Shown: positions 24,241 to 32,795, counted from the stretch's first letter. The stretch is DNA of 64,000 nt from Bacillota bacterium (GCA_023428025.1 JAEYZN010000036.1:72963-136962); one strand, 5' to 3'. Numbers and translations: made by a program. The notes: generated by a model from the sequence alone, not told the origin.

Positions 24241-24350
24241 CCGCGCGGGGCAAAAAAAATAATATGGCGAAACGGGCGGCTTTCCGGTCGCCGTATGTCG
24301 GGCAGATACGCGTTCAAATGCGGGAAACATGCGGAAATTATGCGCACATC

Positions 24351-24374
24351 AAAAACACCCGCCTGTTTGGCGGG
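24351..24374 (-). terminator. Terminator of the GGDEF gene
   Basis: CCCGCC (24358-24363) and GGCGGG (24369-24374) form a hairpin; on the minus strand GTGTTTTTG follows. Confidence 0.7.
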
Positions 24375-24426
24375 CGCATTGTGTGCGACAAAAAAATCGT
24401 ATATGAAGGGCGTTGGCCGGCTCCGG

Positions 24427-25470
24427 TCAGCCCGCCTTTGCGTCGGTGCTTTTCTCGAACTTTTGCTGGGCCAGCCGCCTGTCGGCCAGCTCGATGATTT
24501 CGCCCGCCTCCCGGCATTCAGAGCGCCGCACGCTGCATTGGCTCACCGTGGCCTCGGTGTGCGCCAAGGTCTCCTTCACGGCCTTGTCCAGGCGTTCAAT
24601 GATGGAGTTGGCGCTTTTCGGGTCGGCATCCGTCAGCAATATCAGGAACTCGTCGTCGCCGGAGCGAATGGCATAGTCGGTGGAGCGGATGTTCTGGCGG
24701 ATGCACGCGGCGATATCCTGCAGCACGCCGTCGCCAAACGCGCGCCCGTGCTCGGTGTTCAGTTGCTTGAGCTTGTCCACATCCAGCATCAGCACCATGT
24801 AATCGTGGTTGTTCTTTTTGTAAGTTTCCTCGCTCAGCGCCGTCACCTGCGTCATCACGCGGCGGCACAGCACGCCGGTCAGCTCATCCGTCACGGCGCT
24901 GCCCAACACCTCGTCGCTGAACTTATCGTATCTCTTCAGCAGCATCAGCAGGAAAAACGGCACCAGCGCCAGCGTCGCGGCATAGCCGACGGCGGCATTG
25001 ATCACCAGCACCGCCTGATCCGTCCCCCAGGCCAGATAGACGGTATTCGCCGTCAGCGCCAGCAGCAGTGCCACATACGCGCCCAGCAGCACGTCGCGCC
25101 GCCGTTTGAAGTGAGACAGCAATATGACCATGATGAATACCACCGACAGGTAGGGCGTGCTGCCCAAAAGCCCGTTGAAGGTGAACCAGTTGACAGGTGT
25201 ATACACAAAGCAGAAAAACACAGTGGGGATCATGCAGGCCGTGTCGTTGGACACCAGCCCCGCATGCTTCATGGGCAGCACCAGCGCCATGCACGCCAGC
25301 GCCGCGATGTACAAAAACATGGGCAGCTGCTGGGCGGTGGCTGCCGTCACCGCGATACCGACAGCGCAACAAACCGTGCTGGCAACCAGCAGCCCCTTGC
25401 GCAGGAACGTGCGCAAGGTATCATAATGGCGTTGTTTATACAGTTCTATAAGCCGTGTTCCGTTATCCAT
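24427..25470 (-). CDS. Membrane GGDEF domain protein with variant GDDEF motif (347 aa)
   Basis: N-terminal half: about six predicted membrane helices (residues 25-185), a likely sensor region. C-terminal half: GGDEF domain (from VTDELTGVLCRRVM) of the type that makes cyclic di-GMP from two GTP. The signature reads RSGDDEFLIL, so the second Gly of GGDEF is Asp; the general acid/base E-F pair remains. An RxxD product-inhibition site (RSTD) sits five residues before it. The changed glycine may weaken or abolish catalysis. Predicted inner-membrane signalling protein. The start follows AGGAGGGG by 6 bases. Confidence 0.9.
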   Translation of the reverse strand: MDNGTRLIELYKQRHYDTLRTFLRKGLLVASTVCCAVGIAVTAATAQQLPMFLYIAALACMALVLPMKHAGLVSNDTACMIPTVFFCFVYTPVNWFTFNGLLGSTPYLSVVFIMVILLSHFKRRRDVLLGAYVALLLALTANTVYLAWGTDQAVLVINAAVGYAATLALVPFFLLMLLKRYDKFSDEVLGSAVTDELTGVLCRRVMTQVTALSEETYKKNNHDYMVLMLDVDKLKQLNTEHGRAFGDGVLQDIAACIRQNIRSTDYAIRSGDDEFLILLTDADPKSANSIIERLDKAVKETLAHTEATVSQCSVRRSECREAGEIIELADRRLAQQKFEKSTDAKAG

Positions 25471-25496
25471 TCCAACCCCTCCTGACAGATATATCG

Positions 25497-25967
25497 TCAG
25501 GAGCTTAGGAAATGTTTAACATAATTTTGATCAATCCCAGTCTTTTTTGCAACTTCTTCCACAGTCATGCCAACTTGGCGCAGCCTTCGGCAGAAAGCGG
25601 GCATGCTCTCGCCCAGCTCTACAAGGTTGCCGTCCGGGTCAAAGAAGCGCAGCGTGCGCTGCCCCCAGTTTTCTTCGATCATGCCGTGCGCCAGCATCAC
25701 GCCCATGGCGGTCACGCGGGCGGCCTGCGCGTCAAAATCCTCCGCCTCAAAGCACAGCTCCAGTGCGGCGTTGCCCTCGCAGTCCGTCCTGTCCAGCGCC
25801 TTGCGCACCGGGTGCCCTTGCACCGGATACCAGATGGAAAGGCCGCACTCAAACTGCACGCAGCCGCCGAAACCATATTTGACCTTCTGCCCCAGCACAT
25901 TCTCGTAAAAGCGACGCATCAAATCAAAGTGCTCTGTCACCAGCACCGCCGATGAATAAGAGATCAT
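25497..25967 (-). CDS. VOC/glyoxalase family protein with C-terminal helical tail (156 aa)
   Basis: Residues 1-120 form a vicinal-oxygen-chelate domain: SAVLVTEHFDLMRRFYENVLG, an ALELCFEAEDFDA strand and the closing FFDPDGNLVELGE motif. Candidate metal ligands are the Glu residues in the last two motifs and a His near the first strand. The last 35 residues (MTVEEVAKKTGIDQNYVKHFL) look like a helix-turn-helix remnant or small helical cap, not part of the VOC fold. AGGAGG lies before the ATG. Substrate unknown. It follows yfcE by 12 bases and may share that operon. Confidence 0.82.
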   Translation of the reverse strand: MISYSSAVLVTEHFDLMRRFYENVLGQKVKYGFGGCVQFECGLSIWYPVQGHPVRKALDRTDCEGNAALELCFEAEDFDAQAARVTAMGVMLAHGMIEENWGQRTLRFFDPDGNLVELGESMPAFCRRLRQVGMTVEEVAKKTGIDQNYVKHFLSS

Positions 25968-25979
25968 ATTTCCCTCCTG

Positions 25980-26453
25980 TTATAGCCGCACGGTCGTTGT
26001 GCGGAAAGTGCCTTGATCGAGCGTCAACAGCCCCACGGAGGGCCGCAGGTCCCGGGGTTCCCCCAGGCTGCCCGGATTGAAAAGCAGGACATTTTGATAG
26101 TATTGCTCGGCCGGTATGTGCGTATGTCCGAACAGCGCGACGTTGGCTTCCGCCTCTATCGCATACAGTCCCAGATTGAGTAATGACGATTTCACATTCT
26201 GCCGGTGGCCGTGCACCGCGAGCAGGCGCACGCCCTCGATGGTGAGCAGCAGCTCCGGCTCCGCGCTGGATGCGATATCGCAGTTGCCGCGTACCGCGTA
26301 CACCGTCTTGGGCGTCATTGTCCGTATCAGCTCGGCGTCGCGGCTGTAGTCTCCCAGATGGATAATGATGTCCGCGTCGGCAAACCGGCGCAGCGCGAGC
26401 GCGATATGCGCCTTGTGGCCGTGCGTATCGGCCATGATCAGCGCCGTTTTCAT
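25980..26453 (-). CDS. YfcE/MJ0936-family metallophosphoesterase (157 aa)
   Basis: Calcineurin-like phosphodiesterase with the standard metal motifs: MADTHGHKA (D-x-H), HLGDYSRD (G-D-x-x), VRGNCD (G-N-x-D), AVHGH and FGHTH. Length is typical of the YfcE group (B. subtilis YsnB). Substrates are probably small phosphodiesters; the physiological one is unknown. Its ATG overlaps the stop of rdgB as ATGA. It is the last of the conserved gerM-rph-rdgB-yfcE order known from Bacillus. Confidence 0.93.
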   Translation of the reverse strand: MKTALIMADTHGHKAHIALALRRFADADIIIHLGDYSRDAELIRTMTPKTVYAVRGNCDIASSAEPELLLTIEGVRLLAVHGHRQNVKSSLLNLGLYAIEAEANVALFGHTHIPAEQYYQNVLLFNPGSLGEPRDLRPSVGLLTLDQGTFRTTTVRL

Positions 26454-27031
26454 CGGGGCGGCAGCTTGTCCCGCAGCGCCTCCAACGCGCGCGCCCGGTG
26501 AGACAGCGTGTTCTTGATGTCAGCGGGTATTTCCGCGAAGGTTTGTCCCAGTTCCGGCTTATAAAAAAGCGGGTCGTATCCGAAACCGTTGCGGCCCGAC
26601 GGCGCGAGCGCGATCTCGCCGGTCACCTCGCCGTAAGCCGTGGCGACCGTATCGCCCGACACCAGCGCCACCGCGGCCACAAACTTCGCGCGCCTGTCGG
26701 TCACGCCGTCCAGCGCGGCCAGCAGCTTTTGGTTGTTTTGCTCGTCCGTGGCGTCCTCGCCCGCGTAACGCGCCGAGTATACGCCGGGCGCGCCGCCCAG
26801 CGCCGTGACGCACAGGCCGGAATCGTCCGCCAGCGCGTCGCAGCCCGCGGCCTGCGCGGCCTCGCGTGCTTTTTTCACCGCATTCGCTTCAAAGGTGTCG
26901 CCGTCTTCCACCACGTTCAGGTTCAAGCCGATGTCTTTCAGCGACACCAGCTCGTCATAGAACCCGCCGAGTATGGCTTTGATCTCGCGGACCTTGCCCG
27001 CGTTGTTGGTCGCGATCAGCAGTCTCTTCAT
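26450..27031 (-). CDS. rdgB: RdgB/HAM1 family non-canonical purine NTP pyrophosphatase (193 aa)
   Basis: Hydrolyses ITP, dITP and XTP to monophosphates, keeping deaminated purines out of nucleic acids. The signature residues are clear: IATNNAGKVREIKAIL at the N-terminus (S/T-x-N-x-x-K), ADDSGLCVTALGGAPGVYSARYAG in the middle and SGRNGFGYDPLFYKPE followed by LSHRARALE. Length is normal. It overlaps rph and yfcE by 4 bases each, so the three are translationally coupled. Confidence 0.96.
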   Translation of the reverse strand: MKRLLIATNNAGKVREIKAILGGFYDELVSLKDIGLNLNVVEDGDTFEANAVKKAREAAQAAGCDALADDSGLCVTALGGAPGVYSARYAGEDATDEQNNQKLLAALDGVTDRRAKFVAAVALVSGDTVATAYGEVTGEIALAPSGRNGFGYDPLFYKPELGQTFAEIPADIKNTLSHRARALEALRDKLPPR

Positions 27032-27741
27032 ATCCCCAGCGCCGCCTTCTGTATCCTCTGTATCTGTTCAGCGCCCGCCGAGGCATAGGTCATCAGCGCC
27101 GTGAACTCCTCCGGCGACATGGGGCGCTTCTCACCCGTGCCCTGCACCTCGATGATGCCGCCGCCGTGCGAGAGCACCACGTTGATATCCGCGTCCGCGC
27201 GGCTGTCCTCAATGTAGGCGAGGTCCAGCAGCGGCGTTCCGTTCACGATGCCGCAGCTGACCGCGGCCACGCCATCCTTCAGCAGCGGCTTTGCCAGCAG
27301 GCCTTCGGCCTTCATGCGCGCCTCGCATTCGCGTAGCGCCACGTAAGCGCCGGTGATGCCCGCCGTCCGCGTGCCGCCGTCCGCATCAATCACGTCGCAG
27401 TCCACCGTCACCGTCAAGCCGGGGATCGCCTCCAGATCGCACACGCAGCGCAGCGCCCGCCCGATCAGCCGTCCGATCTCGGTGCTGCGCCCGTCCGGGC
27501 GCTTGTTCTCCCGCGGCTTGCGCTGGGGGGTGCTGGCGGGCAGCATTGCGTATTCCGCCGTCAGCCAGCCTCGTGTCGTGTTCTCCAGAAACGGCGGCAC
27601 GCCGGCCGAGAACATCGCGGTGCAAAGCACCCGCGTCTGTCCCCACGAGACCAGCGCGCTGCCGTGTGCGTTCTTCAAAAATGACTTCTCGATATGGATG
27701 GGGCGCAGCTCCCCTGCCGCGCGTCCGTCCTCCCTTTTCAT
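27028..27741 (-). CDS. rph: Ribonuclease PH (237 aa)
   Basis: Phosphorolytic 3'-to-5' exonuclease that trims tRNA precursors. Visible: GSALVSWGQTRVLCTAMF, the PRGRRS-like region (TRGWLTAEYAMLPAST, then RSTEIGRLIGRALR), VTVDCDVIDADGGTRTAGI and YIEDSRADADINVVLS. The start at 27741 (MKREDGR) fits the family's N-terminus and follows AAAGGA; longer upstream frames lack a ribosome site and overlap gerM. Second gene of the gerM cluster. Confidence 0.96.
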   Translation of the reverse strand: MKREDGRAAGELRPIHIEKSFLKNAHGSALVSWGQTRVLCTAMFSAGVPPFLENTTRGWLTAEYAMLPASTPQRKPRENKRPDGRSTEIGRLIGRALRCVCDLEAIPGLTVTVDCDVIDADGGTRTAGITGAYVALRECEARMKAEGLLAKPLLKDGVAAVSCGIVNGTPLLDLAYIEDSRADADINVVLSHGGGIIEVQGTGEKRPMSPEEFTALMTYASAGAEQIQRIQKAALGI

Positions 27742-27754
27742 CCTGTGTTTTCCT

Positions 27755-28717
27755 TTACTGCATCGTATTGATATAATCCGGGTAGGCCATCGTCGCTTCG
27801 GCCGCGCCGTTATATTCCTTCCCTTCCACCAGTATACGCACTTCCTCAATATTGTCAAATTGCATCATCGTCAGCATGATGCAGCGCAGCAGCGCCTTCT
27901 CCTTCTGGGCATCGTCCGAGATGGACGAGAATTCCTTGGAGAAGTCCACCGACGCGATACCTTCATCGTCCACATCCACGCCCAGCAGCGCCGTATCCGC
28001 CGGGAACAGGCTCTTCAGTCCGCCTTCGCCCGGCCCCTTCACCAGCTCACTCATCGCCGCAAACGCGTCCGCCTGGCCGCCCACATACGTGGTCACCGGC
28101 ACGATGGCTGTGCCCGCCTCGTTCGGGAAGTAGAGCATCAGCCGCGAGGCATTCTCCTGATCCTCCTGAGAGAGCGTGGTGGTCACGTTGAGGTCGAACG
28201 TGCCGAACGGCTGGCTGATCACGGTGCCGCAGGGCAGCTCTTCCTCAGCGCCCGCCTGCTGGATGATCACCGAGTCGATGCTCTGAAATTCCGTCAGCGT
28301 GTTGACCACGGCCACCACCTTATTGAGCTCATCCACCGCGTTCTCCGCCGTTATCGCGCCCTCGCTCAGCTTCAGTGTTGCCACGCCGTCCTTGATGGAC
28401 AGGCTGACCTCAGAGCCCTCCTCGAGTATCGGGTTGAGCCCGAGATACTCCATCTCCGTGTCGGTGTCCGGGTTCGCGATCAATTGGGACACCGTCGCCG
28501 CGCCGATGCCCTCCACCCATGGGATCTGCTTCATCACAGGCACGACATATCCGTTGTCATCTTCCAGATACAGAATCGTATTTCTCAAACCTGAGTCATC
28601 CGAAACATTGGCCGCAGGTATTTCCTCGTAAGGCTCCTCCTGACCCTTATCGCCGCAGCCCGCAAAGCCGAACAGCAAAAAAATGGCCAGAAGCGCCGCA
28701 ATCATTCTCTTATGCAT
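27755..28717 (-). CDS. gerM: GerM-type lipoprotein with two GerMN domains (320 aa)
   Basis: Sporulation and germination protein of the spore envelope. The N-terminus is a lipoprotein signal with lipobox FAGC (about Cys21). Two GerMN (sporulation/germination) repeats follow, one at about residues 45-160 (ILYLEDDNGYVVPVMKQIP) and one at about 190-310 (LMLYFPNEAGTAIVPVTTYV), the usual GerM layout. The ribosome site is GGGGAGG. First gene of a four- or five-gene run. In Bacillus gerM is SigE-dependent; no convincing SigE promoter was found here. Confidence 0.92.
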   Translation of the reverse strand: MHKRMIAALLAIFLLFGFAGCGDKGQEEPYEEIPAANVSDDSGLRNTILYLEDDNGYVVPVMKQIPWVEGIGAATVSQLIANPDTDTEMEYLGLNPILEEGSEVSLSIKDGVATLKLSEGAITAENAVDELNKVVAVVNTLTEFQSIDSVIIQQAGAEEELPCGTVISQPFGTFDLNVTTTLSQEDQENASRLMLYFPNEAGTAIVPVTTYVGGQADAFAAMSELVKGPGEGGLKSLFPADTALLGVDVDDEGIASVDFSKEFSSISDDAQKEKALLRCIMLTMMQFDNIEEVRILVEGKEYNGAAEATMAYPDYINTMQ

Positions 28718-28798
28718 ATATCATTCCTCCCCGTATGCGCTTTTTATAAATATATTAGGTAGATGATACGCATATGATTTCCGCCGATGAAATTGTTA

Positions 28799-28827
28799 TT
28801 GACATGCCTAGATGTTCTATGTATCAT
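28799..28827 (+). promoter_or_regulatory. SigA promoter of the padR operon
   Basis: TTGACA (28799-28804), a 17-base spacer and TATCAT (28822-28827). Confidence 0.8.
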
Positions 28828-28845
28828 GGGCCTAGATAATCTAGG
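28807..28845 (+). promoter_or_regulatory. Probable PadR operators
   Basis: CCTAGAT-a-ATCTAGG (28831-28845) is a perfect 15-bp palindrome immediately after the -10 box. A further CCTAGAT half-site (28807-28813) lies in the promoter spacer. Their position over the promoter and start site suggests autorepression by the PadR protein. Confidence 0.6.
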
Positions 28846-28865
28846 TATACGAGGTGATAAATACC

Positions 28866-29207
28866 ATGCACAAAATCAGCAAGGGCCTGATGGCCGGTTC
28901 CACCGCACTGATGGTGCTGCATCTCATCGGAGAGCGGGACATGTACGGCTATGAGATCGTGGGCGCGCTGGAGCAACGGTCGGGCAGCGTGTTTACGCTC
29001 AAGGAGGGCACGCTGTACCCTGTGCTGCACAGTCTGGAGCAGGGCGGCCTCGTGCAGTCTTACATACAGACGGCGGGCAGCGGCAAGCCGCGCAAGTATT
29101 ACCGCATCACCAAAAAGGGCGGTGCGGCGCTGACAGAGAAAAAGGCCGAATGGTCGGTCTATACGAACAGCGTCAATCTTGTGATTGGAGAGCTGTGCCA
29201 TGAATAA
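28866..29207 (+). CDS. PadR family transcriptional regulator (113 aa)
   Basis: Winged-helix repressor of the short (PadR-s2) type. Typical sequence: MVLHLIGERDMYGYEIVGAL, TLKEGTLYPVLHSLEQGGLV, then the wing KPRKYYRITKKGGAAL. The ATG at 28866 follows GAGGTG by 9 bases; GTG at 28854 would overlap the ribosome site. The stop overlaps the next start by 8 bases. PadR regulators of this type very often sit in front of a HAAS/permease-prime-domain membrane protein, exactly as here, and respond to envelope stress or small ligands. The palindromes upstream are its likely sites. Confidence 0.93.
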   Translation: MHKISKGLMAGSTALMVLHLIGERDMYGYEIVGALEQRSGSVFTLKEGTLYPVLHSLEQGGLVQSYIQTAGSGKPRKYYRITKKGGAALTEKKAEWSVYTNSVNLVIGELCHE

Positions 29208-30513
29208 AAGAGACGAATATCTGGACGGTGTGTGCCGCGAGGTGCGTTTCCGGGCCGCTCACAAATATCTGAGGCGCGAGCTCTCGGCGCATATCGACGA
29301 TAAGAAAGCGGCGCTGGAGGCAAGCGGTGTCACCGACGCCGAATCGGAGGCCATCAGGGCCATGGGCAACCCCGCCGAAACGGGGCGTGCGCTGGACGCC
29401 CTCCACAGGCCGCGTGTGGAGTGGGTCGTGATCGCGTGTGTGCTGGCGCTCTCTGTCATGGGCATTGCCGCGCTGTACGTCGGCAGCAGTTATGGCCCTT
29501 TTGACGATCCATCCCGCATCTTTTGGGACAACTTCTCGTGGAGGCCGCTGGCCTTGATCCTCGTCGCAATGCTTTTCATTATGTTTATTGATTATACTTG
29601 GCTCGCAAAACTGCGTTACTTATTTTTCAGCGTTGGGTTGGCATACCTCATCATCTATATCGCTTATTCTCTGATCGATCCCCATGGATATGGCTACGCC
29701 TGGCTTGGCGGATATGGCTGGCTAGGACCGACAGCGGCCATCATCATTCCCACAGTGCTGTTCATATTGGGCATGACCGGCTTTCTTCAACGCCACAGTC
29801 GCTGGCGCGCCGGAGACATTGCGCTGCTGGCGATCATGTTCATCGCTTCCATCTTTGCTCTGCGTCTTATGTCTGCGCTGTATGCGATGCTGCTTTCAGC
29901 GGTTTATTGCGCCATCACGGTCACAGCGCTTGCTTCGGGTTCGCTGAGCCGGAAGCGGTTGTGGCTGAGTATTACCATCAGCGTGGTGCTGTTTGCTTTT
30001 ATCTTTCTGGTCAGCAGAGAGCTGCTGCCTGGCAACGCTTATGCCGGTCTCGAAAACTCCGGCAATACTTTTCAGGTTCAGAGAATGTTGAAAGGTGCGC
30101 AGTTGGTCGGTCCGTCACCGATATTCATACAGCACGGCTCTGGACCCCTGAGTGCCAGCACCACCGGCTATATCCTCGCTGCGGCCATCGGCGCATACGG
30201 TTGGCTGTTCGGCCTCGGCATCATCGGTGTGTTTGGTGCGTTTCTGACACGGATGATCATTCGCAGCACGAAGGTGGCGTATCTCTATGGCCGCTTGCTG
30301 TCCGTCGGCATCTGCACTTACTTCGCCGCCCGTTATATCCTGTTTGTTATGATCAATCTCGGACTGTTTGGTCAGCTGTCGGTGCACTTGCCGTTCGTGA
30401 GCTTCGGCACATTCAATTTCCTCACCGACGCCCTGCTCACCGGCGTATTCCTCTCCGTGTGGCGGCGCAGCTCGTTCATGTGTAAAGATGCCCGAATTCT
30501 GATCACCGTTTAA
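29200..30513 (+). CDS. HAAS-SEDS-like membrane protein, paralog 1 (437 aa)
   Basis: Residues 1-75 form a soluble HAAS/permease-prime domain (YLDGVCREVRFRAAHKYLRR, AIRAMGNPAETG). The rest has about ten membrane spans with a divergent FtsW/RodA/SpoVE (SEDS) pattern: LGPTAAIIIPTVLFILG in the middle, TTGYILAAAIGAYGWLFGLG and, near the end, INLGLFGQLSVHLPFVSFGT like the family's PLPFISYGG region. The TDFIF-like acidic motif expected before the large loop is TTGYI here, so glycosyltransferase activity is doubtful. Translation is coupled to padR (8-base overlap). Predicted PadR-controlled; function unknown. Confidence 0.85.
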   Translation: MNKRDEYLDGVCREVRFRAAHKYLRRELSAHIDDKKAALEASGVTDAESEAIRAMGNPAETGRALDALHRPRVEWVVIACVLALSVMGIAALYVGSSYGPFDDPSRIFWDNFSWRPLALILVAMLFIMFIDYTWLAKLRYLFFSVGLAYLIIYIAYSLIDPHGYGYAWLGGYGWLGPTAAIIIPTVLFILGMTGFLQRHSRWRAGDIALLAIMFIASIFALRLMSALYAMLLSAVYCAITVTALASGSLSRKRLWLSITISVVLFAFIFLVSRELLPGNAYAGLENSGNTFQVQRMLKGAQLVGPSPIFIQHGSGPLSASTTGYILAAAIGAYGWLFGLGIIGVFGAFLTRMIIRSTKVAYLYGRLLSVGICTYFAARYILFVMINLGLFGQLSVHLPFVSFGTFNFLTDALLTGVFLSVWRRSSFMCKDARILITV

Positions 30514-30556
30514 TGTGAGGCCACAGTTTTGGAATTCGCTCTGCTCAGGAGGGGCC

Positions 30557-31876
30557 ATGGATAACCGTGAAGTGTATCTGAAAGGCGTGTGCGGGGAAGT
30601 GCGTTTTTGGGCCGCGCGCAAATACATAAAGCGTGAGCTGTCGGCGCATATCGACGATAAAAAAGCGGAACTGCAAGCGGGCGGTATCACGGACGCCGAA
30701 GCCGGGGCTGTCAAAGCCATGGGCGACCCCGCCGAGACGGGGCGTGCTCTGAATGCCATCCACAGGCCCCGCGTGGAATGGGGCGTGATCTCGTGTGTGC
30801 TGCTGCTCTCCGCAGCGGGTTTCATCGCACAGCAGGCGTGCTTCCTCAACGGAATGATTGATACGTCCCTGAGTATGATGTTCAATCGGGTCGATTGGGA
30901 ACCCATGATCGCGGGTCTCGCCGTGATGACCGTCCTCATGTTTGCGGACTATTCCTGGCTCATCTGGCTGCGCCATGCGTGCTTTGGTGTAGCGCTGGCG
31001 TGCATCGCCGTCTATACCTGGCTGACATATACCTATACCTATTACTGGTTTCTGCCCGGCTGGTCCGGGCAGGTCGCCGCCATCGTCATCCCCGCCACGC
31101 TGTTCCTGCTCGGCATGGCCGGCTTCATCCAGCGCCATAACCGATGGCGTGTCTGGGACATGGTGTTGCTGCTGGGGTTAGCCGCTGTTTCCCTGATTGC
31201 CATGTCCCACGTTTCCGTTCCCTATACGCTGCTGTTGGCCGTAGCCGAGCTGGTCATGCTGCTCACCGCGCTGGCATGGGGCCCGCTGAACCCGGTGCAG
31301 AAGGCATGGCGCGCTGCTAATTGCGCAGCTATGTTTGTCTTGATACTCGCCCTCCTCCATGTCCTGCAAGCTGTCAGTTACTCCATAAGCAATGACTTTG
31401 ACCTGGATTCGGTCCGGCATATGCTCAGCGGCGCGCCGCTCGTCGGCCTCTCGCCCGCCTATATGGCGGATGGAATATGGAACCTGAGCGACGGTTCCAC
31501 CGACAACATACTCGCCGCGTCCATCGGCGCATATGGCTGGCTGTTCGGCATCGGCGTGATCGTTCTGTTCGGCGCGCTGCTGGCGCTGCTGATCGCCCGC
31601 AGCCTCAGGGTGGCCCATTCCTTCGGGCGGCTGCTGGCATTGGGTGTTTGCGCCTATTTTGGCATCCGTTTCGCACTCTTTACGTTGTCCAACCTCGGTC
31701 TCCTGGGCAGCCTGTCGTTAAACCTTCCGTTCTTTGGCCGCGGCAGTTTCAACTACTTTACCGACGCGCTGTTTACAGGCCTGTTCCTCTCCGTCTGGCG
31801 GCGCAGCTCGTTCATGCCGCGCGACGCTGTCCCGGGTGCCGCCGTGCCGGTCGCTCCGGCACCACCCATTCAATGA
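30557..31876 (+). CDS. HAAS-SEDS-like membrane protein, paralog 2 (439 aa)
   Basis: Tandem paralog of the preceding gene: same HAAS head (YLKGVCGEVRFWAARKYIKR, AVKAMGDPAETGRAL) and same divergent SEDS membrane part (SNLGLLGSLSLNLPFFGRGS, then LFLSVWRRSSFM). The motif equivalent to TDFIF reads STDNILAASIGAYGW, so an Asp is kept here, unlike paralog 1. The C-terminus adds a short Pro/Ala/Val tail. The start at 30557 follows GGAGGGG by 4 bases. The 3' end overlaps the convergent Na/Pi transporter gene by 65 bases. Confidence 0.85.
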   Translation: MDNREVYLKGVCGEVRFWAARKYIKRELSAHIDDKKAELQAGGITDAEAGAVKAMGDPAETGRALNAIHRPRVEWGVISCVLLLSAAGFIAQQACFLNGMIDTSLSMMFNRVDWEPMIAGLAVMTVLMFADYSWLIWLRHACFGVALACIAVYTWLTYTYTYYWFLPGWSGQVAAIVIPATLFLLGMAGFIQRHNRWRVWDMVLLLGLAAVSLIAMSHVSVPYTLLLAVAELVMLLTALAWGPLNPVQKAWRAANCAAMFVLILALLHVLQAVSYSISNDFDLDSVRHMLSGAPLVGLSPAYMADGIWNLSDGSTDNILAASIGAYGWLFGIGVIVLFGALLALLIARSLRVAHSFGRLLALGVCAYFGIRFALFTLSNLGLLGSLSLNLPFFGRGSFNYFTDALFTGLFLSVWRRSSFMPRDAVPGAAVPVAPAPPIQ

Positions 31877-32795
31877 ACTGCGCATAGCGCTTCGTGAACG
31901 GCAGGAACACCACCGCGCTGAGGATGTTGAATATCGTGTGGGTGTTGGCGACGAGCCTGCCGCTGTCCTGACCCACCGCCCGCGTGAACCACTGGACCAA
32001 AGTGCAGAACTGGGGCAGCAGCGCCAGCGCCACCGCCGCGCCGATGACGTTGTACAGCGTGTGCGCCCAGGCGGTGCGCCGCCCCGCGATGCCGGATTTC
32101 AGGCTGGCAATCTGCGCCGTCATGCAGGTGCCGATGTTGTCCCCCAGCGTCAGCGCCACGGCGGACGCGAACGGCATCAGGCCACTGCCAAACAGCAGTA
32201 TCGTAAGGCCCACGGTGGCGCTGCTGCTCTGCACCAGCATGGTGACGACGATGCCGAACAGCAGGCACAGCGGCACGCTGTCCGCATGGCCCCGCAGCCA
32301 CGCCGCCACTTCGGCATTGTCGCGTATGAAGCCGATGCTGTTGCCGAGGATGCCAAGGCCGGAAAACAGCAGCCCGACGCTGGCCACCGCGCGCCCCGTG
32401 GTCTCCAGCCTAGGTATCAGCCCCAGGCTCAAAACGCAGCCCGCGATGAGGATGTACCATGCGTACTGCGTGATGTTGAAGCTCATCAGCTGCGCCGTGA
32501 TGGTGGTGCCGATGTTCGCGCCGAATATCACCGCCACGGCGCTCTCCAGCGCCATCAGCCCCGAATCCACAAAGCCGATGGTGAGCAGGGTGACGGCGGT
32601 GCTGCTCTGCACCAGCCCGGTGGTGAATATGCCCGCGATAAAAGACGTCCACCTGTTCTTCGCAAACACGCGCATCGCCCTGTCCAGCAGCTTTGAGCCC
32701 GCGCGCTCCAGCATCTTCCCCAGAGCGTGCACGCCAAAGACGATGAGAAAAGAACCGGCAATGAAATTCAGCAGCACGGTGAGAATCGTCAGCAT
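31812..32795 (-). CDS. Na/Pi cotransporter family protein, NptA/PhoU-less type (327 aa)
   Basis: Sodium-phosphate symporter family (PF02690), with two inverted membrane repeats. The diagnostic QSS motifs are present once in each half: GLVQSSTAVTLL and MLVQSSSATVGL, each followed by a glycine-rich segment (FGANIGTTITAQL, LGDNIGTCMTAQI). About eight or nine spans. The C-terminal PhoU-like domain of longer members is missing. The ATG at 32795 follows GGAAGGG by 7 bases. It could import phosphate or export it under high intracellular load. Its last codons overlap the convergent SEDS-like gene. Confidence 0.92.
   Translation of the reverse strand: MLTILTVLLNFIAGSFLIVFGVHALGKMLERAGSKLLDRAMRVFAKNRWTSFIAGIFTTGLVQSSTAVTLLTIGFVDSGLMALESAVAVIFGANIGTTITAQLMSFNITQYAWYILIAGCVLSLGLIPRLETTGRAVASVGLLFSGLGILGNSIGFIRDNAEVAAWLRGHADSVPLCLLFGIVVTMLVQSSSATVGLTILLFGSGLMPFASAVALTLGDNIGTCMTAQIASLKSGIAGRRTAWAHTLYNVIGAAVALALLPQFCTLVQWFTRAVGQDSGRLVANTHTIFNILSAVVFLPFTKRYAQFIEWVVPERPARRHPGQRRAA

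Noticed and set aside
28720..28760. SigE promoter for gerM (TAATATA and CATAC)
   Set aside because: The -10-like CATAC lies against the GGGGAGG ribosome site, so transcription would start too close to the start codon, and the spacer is only 13 bases.
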